DNA of 64,000 bases, from NCBI RefSeq assembly GCF_016808095.1, contig NC_068971.1, positions 11,420,501 to 11,484,500 on the forward strand, given 5' to 3'. Under the pieces are notes generated by a model. That model made no database searches. It had not been told where the DNA came from and saw nothing but the letters and a program-made list of their open reading frames with translations. Positions 45,745 to 58,714 of this stretch are shown one piece after another. The position numbers were made by a program, and so were the translations under genes. The DNA comes from Vigna angularis (Eukaryota > Streptophyta > Magnoliopsida > Fabales > Fabaceae). Every line of letters begins with the position of its first letter. The first letter of the stretch is position 1.

Positions 45745-48700
45745 TTATCTGACAGCCTCTGGTGCAGAATTGCAGTAAGGTGTATGTAAGCAAACCAACC
45801 TAGTGAATGTTAGACATAAAGTAGCAAACCCAATACCCATAATGAGGCCACAGGTGGTCTTCCTCTTATCCAAACTTAGAGCTCTCTTTACTACATTTCC
45901 AAAGCTTGGGATTAATCCACCACAGGCAATAACCATTATGTGATCAAGGCCACTGTAGTCAATACCAGTAAGAATAGCTCCTATTGCTGATATTGGACCC
46001 ATAAATCCAATTATGGCAGCTGTTGCAAGGGAGCCATGCCAGCTATCAGTGACTCCAAATATGCAGCTGGCCACAGCTGCACCTCGAGGAAGCCCATGTA
46101 GAGAGACTGGAAGGACCATGTGACGACCAAGTCCATATGCTTTTGGTGCAGCCACTCCCAATGCAAGTCCTTCAGCTAAGGCATGAATGGCTACTGCACC
46201 ACATGATATAAATGATTGAAGGGTGTGAACACTGAGTGGGAAACCGGTAAGTGTAGGCAAGTCATTGACTGAGGCCTTTTTGGAAGTTGCCATCTTCAAT
46301 ACACCAGAAGTAGAAACATGGATGAAAGCAGCACCAATTGCGAGGAGTAGCAAAATAGGAAAGAATCCCAATTTTGAAGACAAAATAAGTTGTATTGGTC
46401 GCCAAGCACCAAGAACAAAAGCAATACCACATGCAGTGCCCATGAGGAGAGCATGCTGAAGACGCAATGAAAGAGCAAATACAACAAGAATGATTCCTCC
46501 AAGTAAAGGGCCAAGGCCAAAAAGTAACGAAACAAAAAAGCCAGAAGCATCCTCAGCGCTGTAACAAAGAAATCAAAATTTAGGGAAAAGAAAACTGTAA
46601 CATTCTGCATATTTCCACATTGTGCAATTTAGCAACAGATCATGGATGATTAATACTATTTCATTTTCATCCTTGCAACAAACCCAAATAATGAAATATA
46701 CCTGACAACTAAAAAGAAATCTAATACAAACTCACTTGTAGTCATGGCTGAAGTTCTGAAAGAAGGTGCTAAGAGCTTCCATAAATGCTACAGAAAGGGT
46801 TGCAGATGATGCAACCTGTGAAGCTGAGGCTTCCTATAATCCAAAAGGAGGAGAAACAAATGTTATATATATAAAAACAATTTTTCTCATAAGAAAAAAC
46901 ATAATTGAACAAAAATTAACGACTCTTCCGTTAGTATTTATATATGGTGTTCTCTTTGTTTGGACTGAAGCCTTTTCCCCGACCAATTTCTATTGCTAGC
47001 TTTTATAGACTCGAACAGAGTGTTTAATGGTCATTTATTTGGTCTAATCCTTCCCTATGTTGCCTCAACAACTACGTTTAGTGGAGACATTATATCTCTG
47101 GTTCTTTTTTTCCTTTTGAAGGGTTTATTTGTAACAAGGTTATAGCCTAAAGGTTAATAAAATTCAGCATGTGGAGAATGTAAGAATAACTACTGCATGC
47201 AGTTTGGGTATTACACATGCTTTAAGTAATCATAGGAATTAGTGTTTAGGAGCAATCACATATCCTTGGCTAGTAAATTATATCATAAAGATTGTGTAAT
47301 GCTGAACATCTTTTCACTCAAGTCATTCCTATTATGGAGTGTTAGAGATTAATAACCATTCATCAGCCTTCGCCTAATAGCTTAAGTTTTGGGAGTGGAT
47401 CCACGATTAGAAAAGCCAAAAAATCGAAATAAATAGCCAAAAAAAATTAATCTTCAGAATGATACAGAAGAAAATATCATATCTTTGGCATAATTGGGAA
47501 ATAACCTTGAAAGCATCAGGAAGCACTTCCGCAATAACCATCCAAATCATACATCCAGCAGCAAATCCCGTACAAAAAGGAAGAAACTTACTGAATGCAT
47601 CAGCACAAATAAATGAAGGAACCGCTACAATGGGCTGCATTAACATAAAGAATAAGATCTTATGATGACAAGGTTAAAGACAGCAATTGCAACCTTAAAT
47701 CTATAGTTGTCCAAAGAATTGTTATTGTTCAATATTCTAACTTTTCTACAGCCGAGTTCAGAAAAGAAAACATACTAGGATGGCAGAAGTAGAAGTGTCT
47801 AGCTAGTATGCAACACAGGCTCAATTAGTCTACACTAGCCTAAGGCCCACCAGCATTGCAACTTGGCACCATGGCAAAAGCAATTTCACAAGGGATGTGA
47901 TTTAATTACGTATAACAATAATTTATTGTTTATGTGATAGTACAAAGATGGAGTAGTCTTTGCACAATCGCATAAACCAAAAAAAAAGTAAAAAATAAAA
48001 AATTCAAAGATGGAGTAGTCCTCTGAAGTTGAATGACATAACCAATCAGTGGTGAAAATCACTACTAACTGTTCTGGCCTAATCATGCAATGCAACATAT
48101 TACACCTCACTTGAGTCAGACTAAATGCGTATCAAAACAGAGTTTTGTTACCGAGACCCATCCAATCACAACTTTAAAGAATAATGTGAGCAAGGGGTTT
48201 ACTACAACGAGCAGAAGGGATTGCAAAACTATATTATGTAACTCACAAAAGTTTTCAAAGTGATACGCTAACTAAATTCATAATAATTTATTTCTTCTCG
48301 GTCAATTTAAGATAATTAAAATCTCAAACTAAGAACTACCTGGGGTAAAGATGTAATTATGCTCCATAACATAGCATTTTGTGGAGAGACACCCCTTGAT
48401 GCAAGCACCATGCTCACAGCTAATCCTTCTGGAATGTTGTGTACCGCAATAGCCAAAGTTACCAACAGGCCTTGAGTAAAACCCTTTGAGCCAGCAAATG
48501 AGACTCCAACCCCAGATCCCTCCCCAAAAGAATGGAGAGTCATTATTCCAATAACAAGAACAACTTTGGCAGCGTCAGCACCTTTTAAATCCAACATACT
48601 TACTTCCCCATATTGCTCAAGAAACTGAAACCAAAACCCAAGAGATTAAGTAAGACACAAGTGAGGAAGTTAAAAAGTAAGAAATATTTGTAGAGTAAAT

Positions 48701-49572
48701 TTAAGAATCATACAAAAAAAATGCATCCCAGGTGAATAGATAGAAAAAAGAAGAGAAGCACTACAAATAACACTTATATTAAATGATAAATTCATCAAAT
48801 TTGCAAACATTTTTAAAGTAAAAGATCCGTAAGAATGTTCACTGAAAAATCAACAAAGCTGACTTGTACAAGTGATGTGAATAAGATAAGAAGTCCCAAA
48901 GTCAACTTTTTTTTTTATCTTAATTAGTTTTGGATGTGAAGCTTATCCAGTCAACAATGAACGACTCAAGCAAAGCAACATAAAGGAATAAGACATTATA
49001 ATGCATATAAACAGGGCTGGAGGAAAACTGTAACATCACGCAACTTCTTTTAAAACATACAGAAAAAAGTAGTGTACAGATACAGGGAGAACTATCATCA
49101 CCTTCTTACATAGCCAGATAAAGATTCCACCAGCTAGAATCCCAGTGACAACCCAATTTCCAGCACCATACTCCTGCCCTTCTTGTATTAGATCAAAGCT
49201 CGCAGCCAACATGACACCTGCAGCCATTCCATTGCACAATCCAGCCCACTGCGGATCAAGCTCCACAAAGAAGAAGGGCACAGCACCTAAACCAGTCGCA
49301 GCTGCCATCGCTAGGGTAAACAACGCAACAGTTGAAACTGAAACCTTATTACCTGCACCTTTCCTACTACCCACCGCATTATTACCATTCTCAAAATTAA
49401 AAGCATTCTCTACACCAGTGCCATCAATTACATTAGTTCCTACATCTTTACGAGGAGCAGCTATGACCTTATGTGAAACTTGATGATCCAATTCGCCATT
49501 TGAATTCAAGAGAAAACCAAGCAACAAAAAATACACGGGAAAACATAATCTTAGCCTCAGATTTGGAGCCAT
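45745..49572 (-). CDS. ZIP-family metal ion transporter (At3g08650-like)
   Basis: Five coding exons, complement(join(45745..46558,46736..46833,47506..47634,48340..48624,49102..49572)), GT-AG introns, consistent phases, 598 residues. The start MAPNLRLRLCFPVYFLLLGF gives a signal-like hydrophobic N-terminus; an ATG two codons earlier (49578) is also possible. A polar loop rich in Asn/Gly follows, then VALFTLAMAAATGLGAVPFF and further membrane helices. The N-terminal half has paired metal-site motifs HSFGEG (188-193) and HNIPEGLA (219). The C-terminal half has HALAEGLA (453) and HGLPRG (482). ZIP proteins carry zinc, iron or related divalent cations into the cytosol from outside or from compartments; the substrate and membrane here are unknown. 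This two-part type resembles the GufA/ZupT branch more than the IRT/ZIP1 branch, which is an inference from the motifs. Confidence 0.92.
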
Positions 49573-49793
49573 GTGCAAAAATACCCAGTATTTAAAAGAG
49601 CACTTTCTTCAAGCCACAAGCCCCAAATCAAAATCCTTAGAGGCTACAACTACAACCCCATGAGCTTCTATTCTATCAGCTCAATTCAGAAAATACAATT
49701 GATATCAAATTCCAGAAAGAATGTAATTTGAAAAGACACCCAAATGCAAGCAGTCAGAATTCGGTATGGATTTACCCCTCGTGAACAATCTAC

Positions 49794-49910
49794 CTGTTGA
49801 TATCAAAACAACAAAACCCAATTAAAACCCAAAATTCACGAGACATAAAAAGCATTGCTATCTTTGAAGAAAAAATTGAAATTGGAATTGAATGGTTAAA
49901 GGGTACATAC
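49794..49910 (-). other. 5' UTR intron of the ZIP gene
   Basis: Read on the minus strand, CTAACAG|GTATGTACCC to ATCAACAG|GTAGATTG, 117 bp, ending about 220 bases upstream of the start codon. Good splice consensus at both ends. Confidence 0.7.
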
Positions 49911-52124
49911 CTGTTAGGGTGATTGCTCCTAAGGGGAATCAAAGAGGCACAGACAAAGAAAAAAAGGGAAGACTTTTTGAAAACCCTAATTCAATTATTG
50001 ATTGGAAATCAATGGAGTATCAAAAAGGGATTTGGGACACAAAACCAGCGACTTTGGGCACGCAGAAATCCATGCTGATGTCACTCAAACTATGAAGGTT
50101 GAACCGATTTGGCATCCACAGTTTGTCATTATGGTAAAAGGGGAAATCAGTGGTTTCAAAACTCAAAACAAATCAGAATTTGGGAAAACAATGTGATTTT
50201 TTTCATTGATGAGTAACGTAACGGACGGTGATATTTTTTTCTTTTAAATATTTGAATAATTATTTAACAAAAAGTTGTTTTCTGATGAATCCTTTAACCA
50301 CATTTTCAATTAATAAATAGATTTATTGATTTTACTTGTTTTATAATATTTTAATTGAGTATCTGAAATTAAAAAATGGTTAAAATACTTTTTAATTTTA
50401 AAATGTAATGAATTAATTTTAAAAATAATTGCAAAAATAGTAAAAAAAATAAGAACTCAATTAAAATTTTTATTTAAATATGCTTATCATTATTATTTAA
50501 TTTTTGTTCTACATAAATTTAAAAACATTACGCGTGTTATTGATAATCTATACTTATATATCTATATAAAGATAATACATTTTTGTGTGTTCTATAGAAA
50601 GTTTAATAATAAATTTTAATTTCTTATACATAAATGGTAATACATTCGTAGTAAAAATAATTAAATAACATATATGAAATACTAAATAAAATTGTTTAAT
50701 TTATTAACTTTTATAAGAACTAAAATTAACACGTGTTTTAAGAAAGTGAGCATTTGTAAAATAATTAGAAATAAAAGTGATTTTTTAATTTAAAGAGTTG
50801 ATTAAATAATTTCTAAAAGTTCGAGTAACCTAAAAGTGAATAAACGTTCCAATAATAGATAACTCTAATGACCAAGTCTTCTGTTTTCTTAAGAACTTCA
50901 AAAACAGAAATAAAGATATTTGCTGTTTAGTACATAAAGCATGGAAGAACAGAGAGATAATACAGCAGATTTACAAAGATAATCAATAAAATATAATTTT
51001 TTATTTATTAAATTTTATACTAATTTTTTATTTTCATTTTATCATTAATTTATATTTTCAGAAATTGTATTTATATTAAATTATTTTTAAAACTTACTTT
51101 TATAAATTATCTTCTAATATAAGAAATAAATCATCTTCGCAATTATGATAGAGAAAAGTGAAAAACATGATTTAATAATTTTGATTGAGTTTTAATCTCA
51201 GTCATTTATTATTGTGAATCATAATCTAACTATTGTAGATATTTGTTTTCTATTTTTATTTTTTAAGAATTATTTTCATTTGAAACAACAGTTTTAAAAA
51301 ATACATTAAAACATAAAGTTTGTTAACACCGTACCTTAATAAATTTGATTCAATTAGTCAAATTTGTGCCATTAATTATAATTAAATAAAAGCACAATTG
51401 CATTAAAATAATGAGTTAGTGCGTGAAACGTGGGAATAGACATACACATACACTTGCATCTCTGACTTATATTTTCGCCAATAATTAGATTCCAGCAAAA
51501 CAAGACAAATTCTTCCTCTATCTTCTTATTTTCTCCTTCTAATCAGGAATATAAAAATATTGATTTTTTATTATGATTTTTTTTTTGGATTATATAATTT
51601 ACAAGTAATTTTTAGATTGTGAATATAAAAATTATTTCTCAATTAAATCATTTGGAAGCAAAACAATGATATTTAGATTGTGCGATATGAAAATTATGTT
51701 TTCCTTTTTGGCTTTTAGAAAATAAGGTTTGGAAGTCAACAATAACTTTTGAATTATGTAATTGAGAAGTTAAAAATAATTTTGGAAAGTTGAACAGGAA
51801 AAGAAAAAAATAGTAGCTTTTGGATTGTATAATTTATAATTACATTTTAACTTTTTAATCACAATCTATAAGTTATTTTTAATCTTGAATTATATAGTAT
51901 AAAAGTCATTTTTGGCTTCTATATTGAATGATTATTGGAAAGTTTTTTTTTCTTCGTAGAATCTAAAAATCATTTTCAAGAAAAAAAAATCAAATTATAT
52001 AATATAAAAACTATTTTTTACTTTACTAAAATCGTTTTTTACTTACAAATTTTACAATTAAAAAATGACATTTTTTATATTCATAAAGAGGACCAAAAAA
52101 TACAGAGGTGCAGGAACAATTTAT

Positions 52125-52193
<69 letters not shown>

Positions 52194-53199
52194 TAAATTA
52201 AGCTTTGTTTCTTGCATGAAAAATAAATTCAACTTTGTTTAATTCATTACTCTCATCTATTAGTATTTCGTATGTAATTGAAGGAAATGTTTAGAAGATT
52301 AATATTCATAAATAATTAAAAATAGGAGAATAAATTATTTTCCTATCATTTCTATAAAGAAAATCAATTATTCTCTTAATTCTCAAAAACCAAATCTTAG
52401 ATCTATTTATACAAGGGAATGGATTCAAGGGAGATGATTACATGAAACATAGGAAATTTGAGAATAATTTATATTTTTTTAAGAGATTTAAAAGTGATTG
52501 AGTGTGAATTTAAAAATAAAATTTGTGTAAAAAGTTACCGATTGATAAATTAAAAAATATTTTACTTGATAGAAATTGAAGATTATTAAAATGCTCTTAA
52601 TAGTAAAAGTAATATAAAATGATATTTATTAATAATATATTTATTGGTAAAAAATATTATAAATAGATAAAAAAAATTAAAATTAATTATATAAATGAAA
52701 TAAATTTGTATTTAAGGAACAATTTGCTATTAATCATATCAATGAAATAAATTTGTAAATAAGGATTTACTTCATATAGGATACTATTCAAATACTTATA
52801 AATAAAATTACAATTGATTATGTTAATTATATAAAAATGTAAAATATTAAACCTTAATAATAAAACAACACCAAGTAAAACATAAACTCATATAAAAGTT
52901 CTTAATAAGATAAAATTAAAATAACTAAGAAAAAAGAAATACTTTAAATAAGATTAAGTTTTAAATTGTATGCAATAAAGAGAATAAGAATGATGGTGCA
53001 ACTTCAACACATTCACAATCCACAACACTATAAGGAAAAGATGTTGTTGTCGCTTGCTTCAGCCTCAACATAGAGAGTGACTGGTGATGGACATCACAGA
53101 CAACAACATTGTAAGAGCAAAGAAGTTAGGCTTCATAAGAATAGAAAAGGATGTCATCATTGTATCGCAATTGTCCCAAATTTCCACTAGCAACAATAA
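49911..53199. other. promoter of the ZIP gene, then AT-rich intergenic DNA
   Basis: About the first 300 bases should hold the ZIP 5' UTR and promoter. The rest is AT-rich and gene-free. A diverged copy of the 34229 repeat lies at about 52430-52640, and an (AT)n run at 52127-52191. Confidence 0.5.
52127..52191. repeat. (AT)n microsatellite
   Basis: About 32 uninterrupted AT units. Confidence 0.95.
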
Positions 53200-54083
53200 A
53201 GAGAAATAACAAAGAAATGGGATAGTCAAGAACCCTCGCTACAATCACATGAAGCTCGTAACATGATACAATGGTCATAGAATCGATTACAACGCAGTTG
53301 GAATCGATTACAATGCAGCTGAAATTGGTTATGGTTCACCATGAAATCAAATACGGGGATGTTGGAATTGATTCCAACTTGTAGTGGAATTTCATTTCTC
53401 TCTGGTTTTTATCTTTAACCTCTTTTTGGTCTTCATCTTCAACCTCGTTGCATGTCACTACATCAACCCACAAGGCTCTATTTGCGGGGACTGTTTTGCT
53501 TTTCATCTGCAAAAGAAGCCAAACATAATGAATGTCTTAATATTGTTACTGACCAAGTTGGAATCAATAACTTCAACAGTTGCCAGATTTTCTTCACAAT
53601 ATATGCAATGGAATCAACTACATGAAATTCAAAATCGATTATACCATTACATTTGGCGTGGTCATTACAAAATTAAGAGAGGGAAAACATGACATTTCTC
53701 CACAATTCCCTTCATATCTGAACACTCCATCGGGTAATAAAAAATCAATGCAACCCGCAATTCATTGTTTTCCCTTCCTTGCATATCACTTGAAGCTAAC
53801 ATGATGTATTTCTCCAAACCGTCCTCGCCATTCTTTTTGAACAATAAAGAATGTTTAAACCAACAGAGTCTTAATGACGATTCTCAATAGTGAAAATGAT
53901 ATAATGAGATTCGTGTTAAATCACAACATACTAGAGCATTCCTGATATCAGATTCAATAATGATGTTATTATCGCATGAGAATTAGCCATGAAACATTAA
54001 CTTGAGTGCACAAAAAAATTCAATTATTAATAGTTTTTGAACAAAATAAAAATCATTATTAATAAAAATTCAATATTACTACA

Positions 54084-54084
<1 letters not shown>

Positions 54085-54126
<42 letters not shown>

Positions 54127-54127
54127 T
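54085..54127. repeat. (AAT)n microsatellite
   Basis: About 14 uninterrupted AAT units within LTR-derived sequence. Confidence 0.9.
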
Positions 54128-54169
54128 TTTCTTAAATGACCAAAAGTAAACTTATAGCCATCTAATTAT

Positions 54170-54653
54170 GGAACTTATAATGGATTAGACATTTCTTTCT
54201 GTTTTAATCAATTATGGAACTTATATAATCCATTATTTTATCGTTTAGCCTATTTAGTCATCCATTTGCCTTTCTTAACAGATTATGTTTTTTTCTCTAT
54301 TTTAATCAATTATGTAACTTACGTAATCAACTATAACAAACTATTTTGCCTCTGTTTAGCTTTCTAAGTATTATGGCTTAATTTAATGGATTATATCACT
54401 TATGTAATCGATTATTATTATTATCAGAAACTAGATTTTCAATATGTTTTGGGCTTATTTCACTAATCATGAATGGATTAATACATCTAACACTAACGTG
54501 TTAATGATCTAAACATTTGTTATGTCATTTTGTTGTGCAAGAATGATTAAAACCATTTCTAATCATTTAAAATTATTCATCATCAAAAACCAATATATGT
54601 AGATACTAGGCTCCTCTTATAAACAATCCCTTCCTTTTTTTATGATGACCAAC
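54170..54653 (-). repeat. LTR-like direct repeat, left copy
   Basis: Matches about 61150-61590 over some 450 bp, including CATGAATGGATTA, AACATTTGTTATGTCATTTT and CATCATCAAAAACCAATATA. Its high-coordinate edge reads TGTTGGTCATCAT on the minus strand, a plausible LTR start, next to the polypurine-like run. Confidence 0.7.
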
Positions 54654-57309
54654 ATTTTCTACAATTTCCATTAATTCCCCCCTTTTGGCATTAGCAAAAA
54701 ATGGCAGAGCAATGTATTAACTTACCCCTTTAATTCAATGTGCAGTACATGGAATGCATCAACAAATTTATGAATCAATTAGGCATATGATGTTCCCCCT
54801 ATCAAAAACAATATGTGCACTAATGAATGTTGTGAGCAATGTAAGAATTTTGCCATGATCAAGATTAGCTCAAAATAACTTTCCCAAAGCAAATATAATT
54901 AGATATGTAGGGAATGGTGGTTCAATGCAAGCAACAAATGCAAGTCTCACATAAATTAGTCTAACTATGCATTTGAATGTTCTAGATATATCAATTCATA
55001 AGAAATGACATTTTTAATTATCTAAGAACAAGATAAAAAAATAAACTTTTCGTTAATGAGATGTAATATCAATTAATCATAGTCACAGTGAACAAATCCA
55101 TTACATTCTGTACATGTATTGGAGTTTAGAATTGCTTAAACATATGTAACAAATCAAGTACATATTTCGATACTTAAAATCAAATATGATTTTCAAATTT
55201 AAGCACAAGCACAATTACCATGTATTGTGCAACAAAAATTTGATTCATATATTAGAGTTATGTAGTAGAATTAGAAATGCTTGTTTGAATAAAAATGGTG
55301 CGCATATCTCTATGCATAATCAAATTTAATGTGAATTTAAATTGGATAACACATATGATGGACATTGAAGTCAAAGCATATATTAAATGACCATTTAGAC
55401 TTATACAGCAGATCAAATATAATCATTAGATGCATATTTTATCAGTTGTCACTTAATCAATTATGCTCATTGCTTAACCGATTAAAAACCTGCAGTACTA
55501 TGTAAACAGAGCATATATGATAATAGATTCTTTTCCACTTGGATTTAGACCTGTAGAGTTATGTTCTCTATGCCATATAGTGCCAATATTCAATACAACA
55601 ATTTATTCTTTCAAACATGATATTGAATGATAAAAGGCATGGAATCATATTCAATTTCAGAGTACTAAGTGTTAAATATCTGATTTAACATGCTATAATA
55701 AAATCATCTTGGTAGTCTATTGAGCTTGATACTAATATATTCATATGTTAATAATATGAAGTAAACACCGTGTTAGAATAGATTAACTTAATCATTCATT
55801 TATATTTAGAAATGAGAATCAATGAATATCAACTAACACAATTTCCAAACATCAGATATATAGATATAATCAACCAACAACATAGTTAAAAACACCAAAT
55901 ACAAAATAGTGTTTAGAATAAAAGTATTGTGTGTCAAAGCGATGTAGCGTAATGGTTAACATGTACGATAAACCAAGAAGGGGTGAATTGGTTTCTTATC
56001 GCAAATAATACCTTTAATAATTTTCTCGTAAAATATAAATTTCTTAATACCAAATCAAACAAATAAAAGAGTAAGGAAGAGAGAAAATTGCACAGGTGAT
56101 TTTTATACTGGTTCGGATCACACAAATCCTATGTCCAGTTGTTAATCTCAACTGAGAATTAACACTTCAATATCACAAACCAACAAACTGTTACAATCAC
56201 AAAGAAAATAAAATAGTTTAAGGATAGAAAACCTCTCTTGCTACACTAAGAGATGAAACTCACTTCCCTTAAAACCCACAAGGGAGGGATACCTCCTCCG
56301 AATGCTTCACGAAGGATGAGTACCTCCTTTGAATCTTCACAAAGGATGAACACCTTCTTTGAATCTTCACAAAGGATGACATGCTTTCAACTCAGCAACG
56401 ACAATAAGACTCAATCACACTCCCAATGAAAGTTATCGCTCTATGCCAACACCAAGTTCTCAAAGCTAAAGCACAAGGGTTACACAAACCCTAGAACACA
56501 CTTATCAAAGCACAAAACTAAACAAATAAGATTTTCAAAATAAACGTATTTCATATTTTAGAATGAGAGTCCCAATCTAATTAATAGAGATCTCACTCAA
56601 GGATACCTCCAAAAATCCGTTGTCAGCTAATTAACGTGTGATAATCGATTATCCATTTATGGTAATCGATTATGCATTTAATGAATGCACAACGATAAAA
56701 AACTTGCTTAAAAATTCTCATAATTGTTCGTGGTAATCGATTATGGCAACTCATAATTGATTACTGATAATCGATTATTATATGTTGATAATCGATTATC
56801 TTGAGTATAAAATGAGGTTTTCTGATTCAAAACGAATTTTAACGCAACCTAAATATACCACATAGAATCAAAGATAAACCACATCCTATTCATAAATATA
56901 CCAAAATTGAAAAACTTTAATAGAAGACAAGTCTTCATGAAGATCTTCTTGTAACAAGAACACTTAAAATTTGACTTTAAGACATCATCAAAACTTCTTC
57001 TCTTCAGTTTTATGCTAACTCTATGAGTGAGTGAAGGCATTGTCCTAATTAGCTAAAGTAGAGAATACTAAAGTACTTGAGTCTAAAGCCATATGGCTTG
57101 AATATTACTAGTTTTCAAAAAGGATCAAGACATATTGAATGAATATTCTAATCTGACACATTTATACAACCTTCTTCCATACCCTCTTCATTGTTACTTT
57201 CAAAGACATCTTCATCATCAAATTCATCATCCAAGTTTTATCTTATCTAATTTTTTCTGAATTTCAGCAACAGATTTTTCAAGAATATCAAACCTAGCTG
57301 ACTAAATCT

Positions 57310-58128
57310 TCATTTGCTTAGCCATAATTGATTAGGTTCAACATTTGAAGCGTCCACATTGAGTGGCTCCACATCTTCTCCTTCCATGGGTTGGTGTTCG
57401 TCCTTAAAAGCTAAGCCTGTTTCACCTTTTATCAATCCCATGTGGTGTAGGGCAAGGTTGGAGATGAGATTGGTTTTGTTATAGCCTCTTGCCACCTCAT
57501 TGATCAACATTGTAATGGCTTATAACCTTGGACAAAAAATCCTCATAGGGAAGACATGCCATATTTTGTTTTGTGACCTTGATCATATGATCACAAATAG
57601 TTGTTGTTCAATCAGCTTGAAGTCATCCTTTCGTGGCATGAATCAGATAAATGTGCATGATTTCTCCCCCTAGGTAGTAAGTGAAAGCGTCAATAAAATC
57701 ACATAATCTATCATCTCTTTTCAACCCTCCTACCCTATACAATGTATAATCCCTGGGCACCTCAGGATTTATCAAGCAGGCTATGTATATGGCTAACTTA
57801 TTTACCCTAGACATTCCTAGATGTGACTTATATCCTCCTGGACGTATACCGGCAATAGATGTCCAAACATCTTCATCTAGCCTAATATCCACCCCTTTTA
57901 CTCTAGAGCAATGAAGCTTGCCAACCCTTGGTACTTCAACCAGTCTTGGAAGATAAAACCATCTGTTCGAAAGAAATTTATCCCCATGTATTTGTAGGAG
58001 ATGATTTTCTGAATGCACCAGAAGCATTCAAAATTTGTTTGGGCTCCTTCATCGCTTATCCACCCATTAGGGCTTGCTGATATGGTTTTATGAGCAGCCC
58101 TTTTGACGCATTTAGAAGAGGAGGCCAT
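57310..58128 (-). pseudogene. putative plant transposon protein fragment (PF20167-like), frameshifted
   Basis: Begins MASSSKCVKRAAHKTISASP at 58128, downstream of a leader with TAATCAATTAG words. It continues in two frames: WISDEGAQTNFECF, then FYLPRLVEVPRVGKLHCSRV, VKGVDIRLDEDVWTSIAGI and RLCDFIDAFTYYLGGEIMHI, and finally LINEVARGYNKTNLISNLAL to 57310. Proteins with this pattern are abundant in legume genomes and annotated as putative plant transposon protein domain; their role is unknown. At least one frameshift (near 57900-58020) and stops break it. It may belong to a non-autonomous LTR element nested in the region. Confidence 0.5.
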
Positions 58129-58714
58129 GTTCTTGCAGAAAAAAAATGAGAGTTTGTGATGGTAGAAGGAGATTGAAGGTTTGAGAGCAAGGATGATGAT
58201 TAGGGTTTGAGAGAACTTTGACAGAGGAAGAGTTTTATCTTAAGATTCTAAGAATGAGAAGAGAAAGAACATTTTAATTGATTAGGGTTTCGTCCTAATT
58301 GATTAAGATAAGTTGGAAATATATTTGAATTTGAAAAACCCTTTTTGGAGTTGTTTTAACCGATTATGTTTCTAATGTAATCGATTAAACTAGTGACAAA
58401 CTCCTATTTTCAGCAAAACAGAGAGAACCACCTAATCAATTAGGTTATTTATGTAATCGATTAAAACTCGCAGATTCTGTCAATTTGAATATTTTCACTC
58501 ATCCTATTTTTATCTAGCAACATCATATCAAGCACAAAGTTTATGCAGAATTGAAAATATGCATGTTTTACCAATGTTAAGACTTGTTACCAATATTGAT
58601 GTCCCTCAAGATGTTATGAACACTTTGAATTATGAGATATGCTTCAGCTTTGTGCTTCACCTTGAGCATAGACACTTTCAGTTCCTCTTGATTTCCTGCA
58701 AAACAATGGAAGGA

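Noticed and set aside
51935..52232. open frames ending in Ile-Tyr repeats on both strands
   Set aside because: They arise from the (AT)n microsatellite.
55938..56010. tRNA gene or tRNA-derived SINE (GTAGCGTAATGGTTAAC looks like a tRNA D-arm)
   Set aside because: No acceptor, anticodon or T-arm pairing could be drawn, and the sequence continues into LTR-like DNA shared with 60520.
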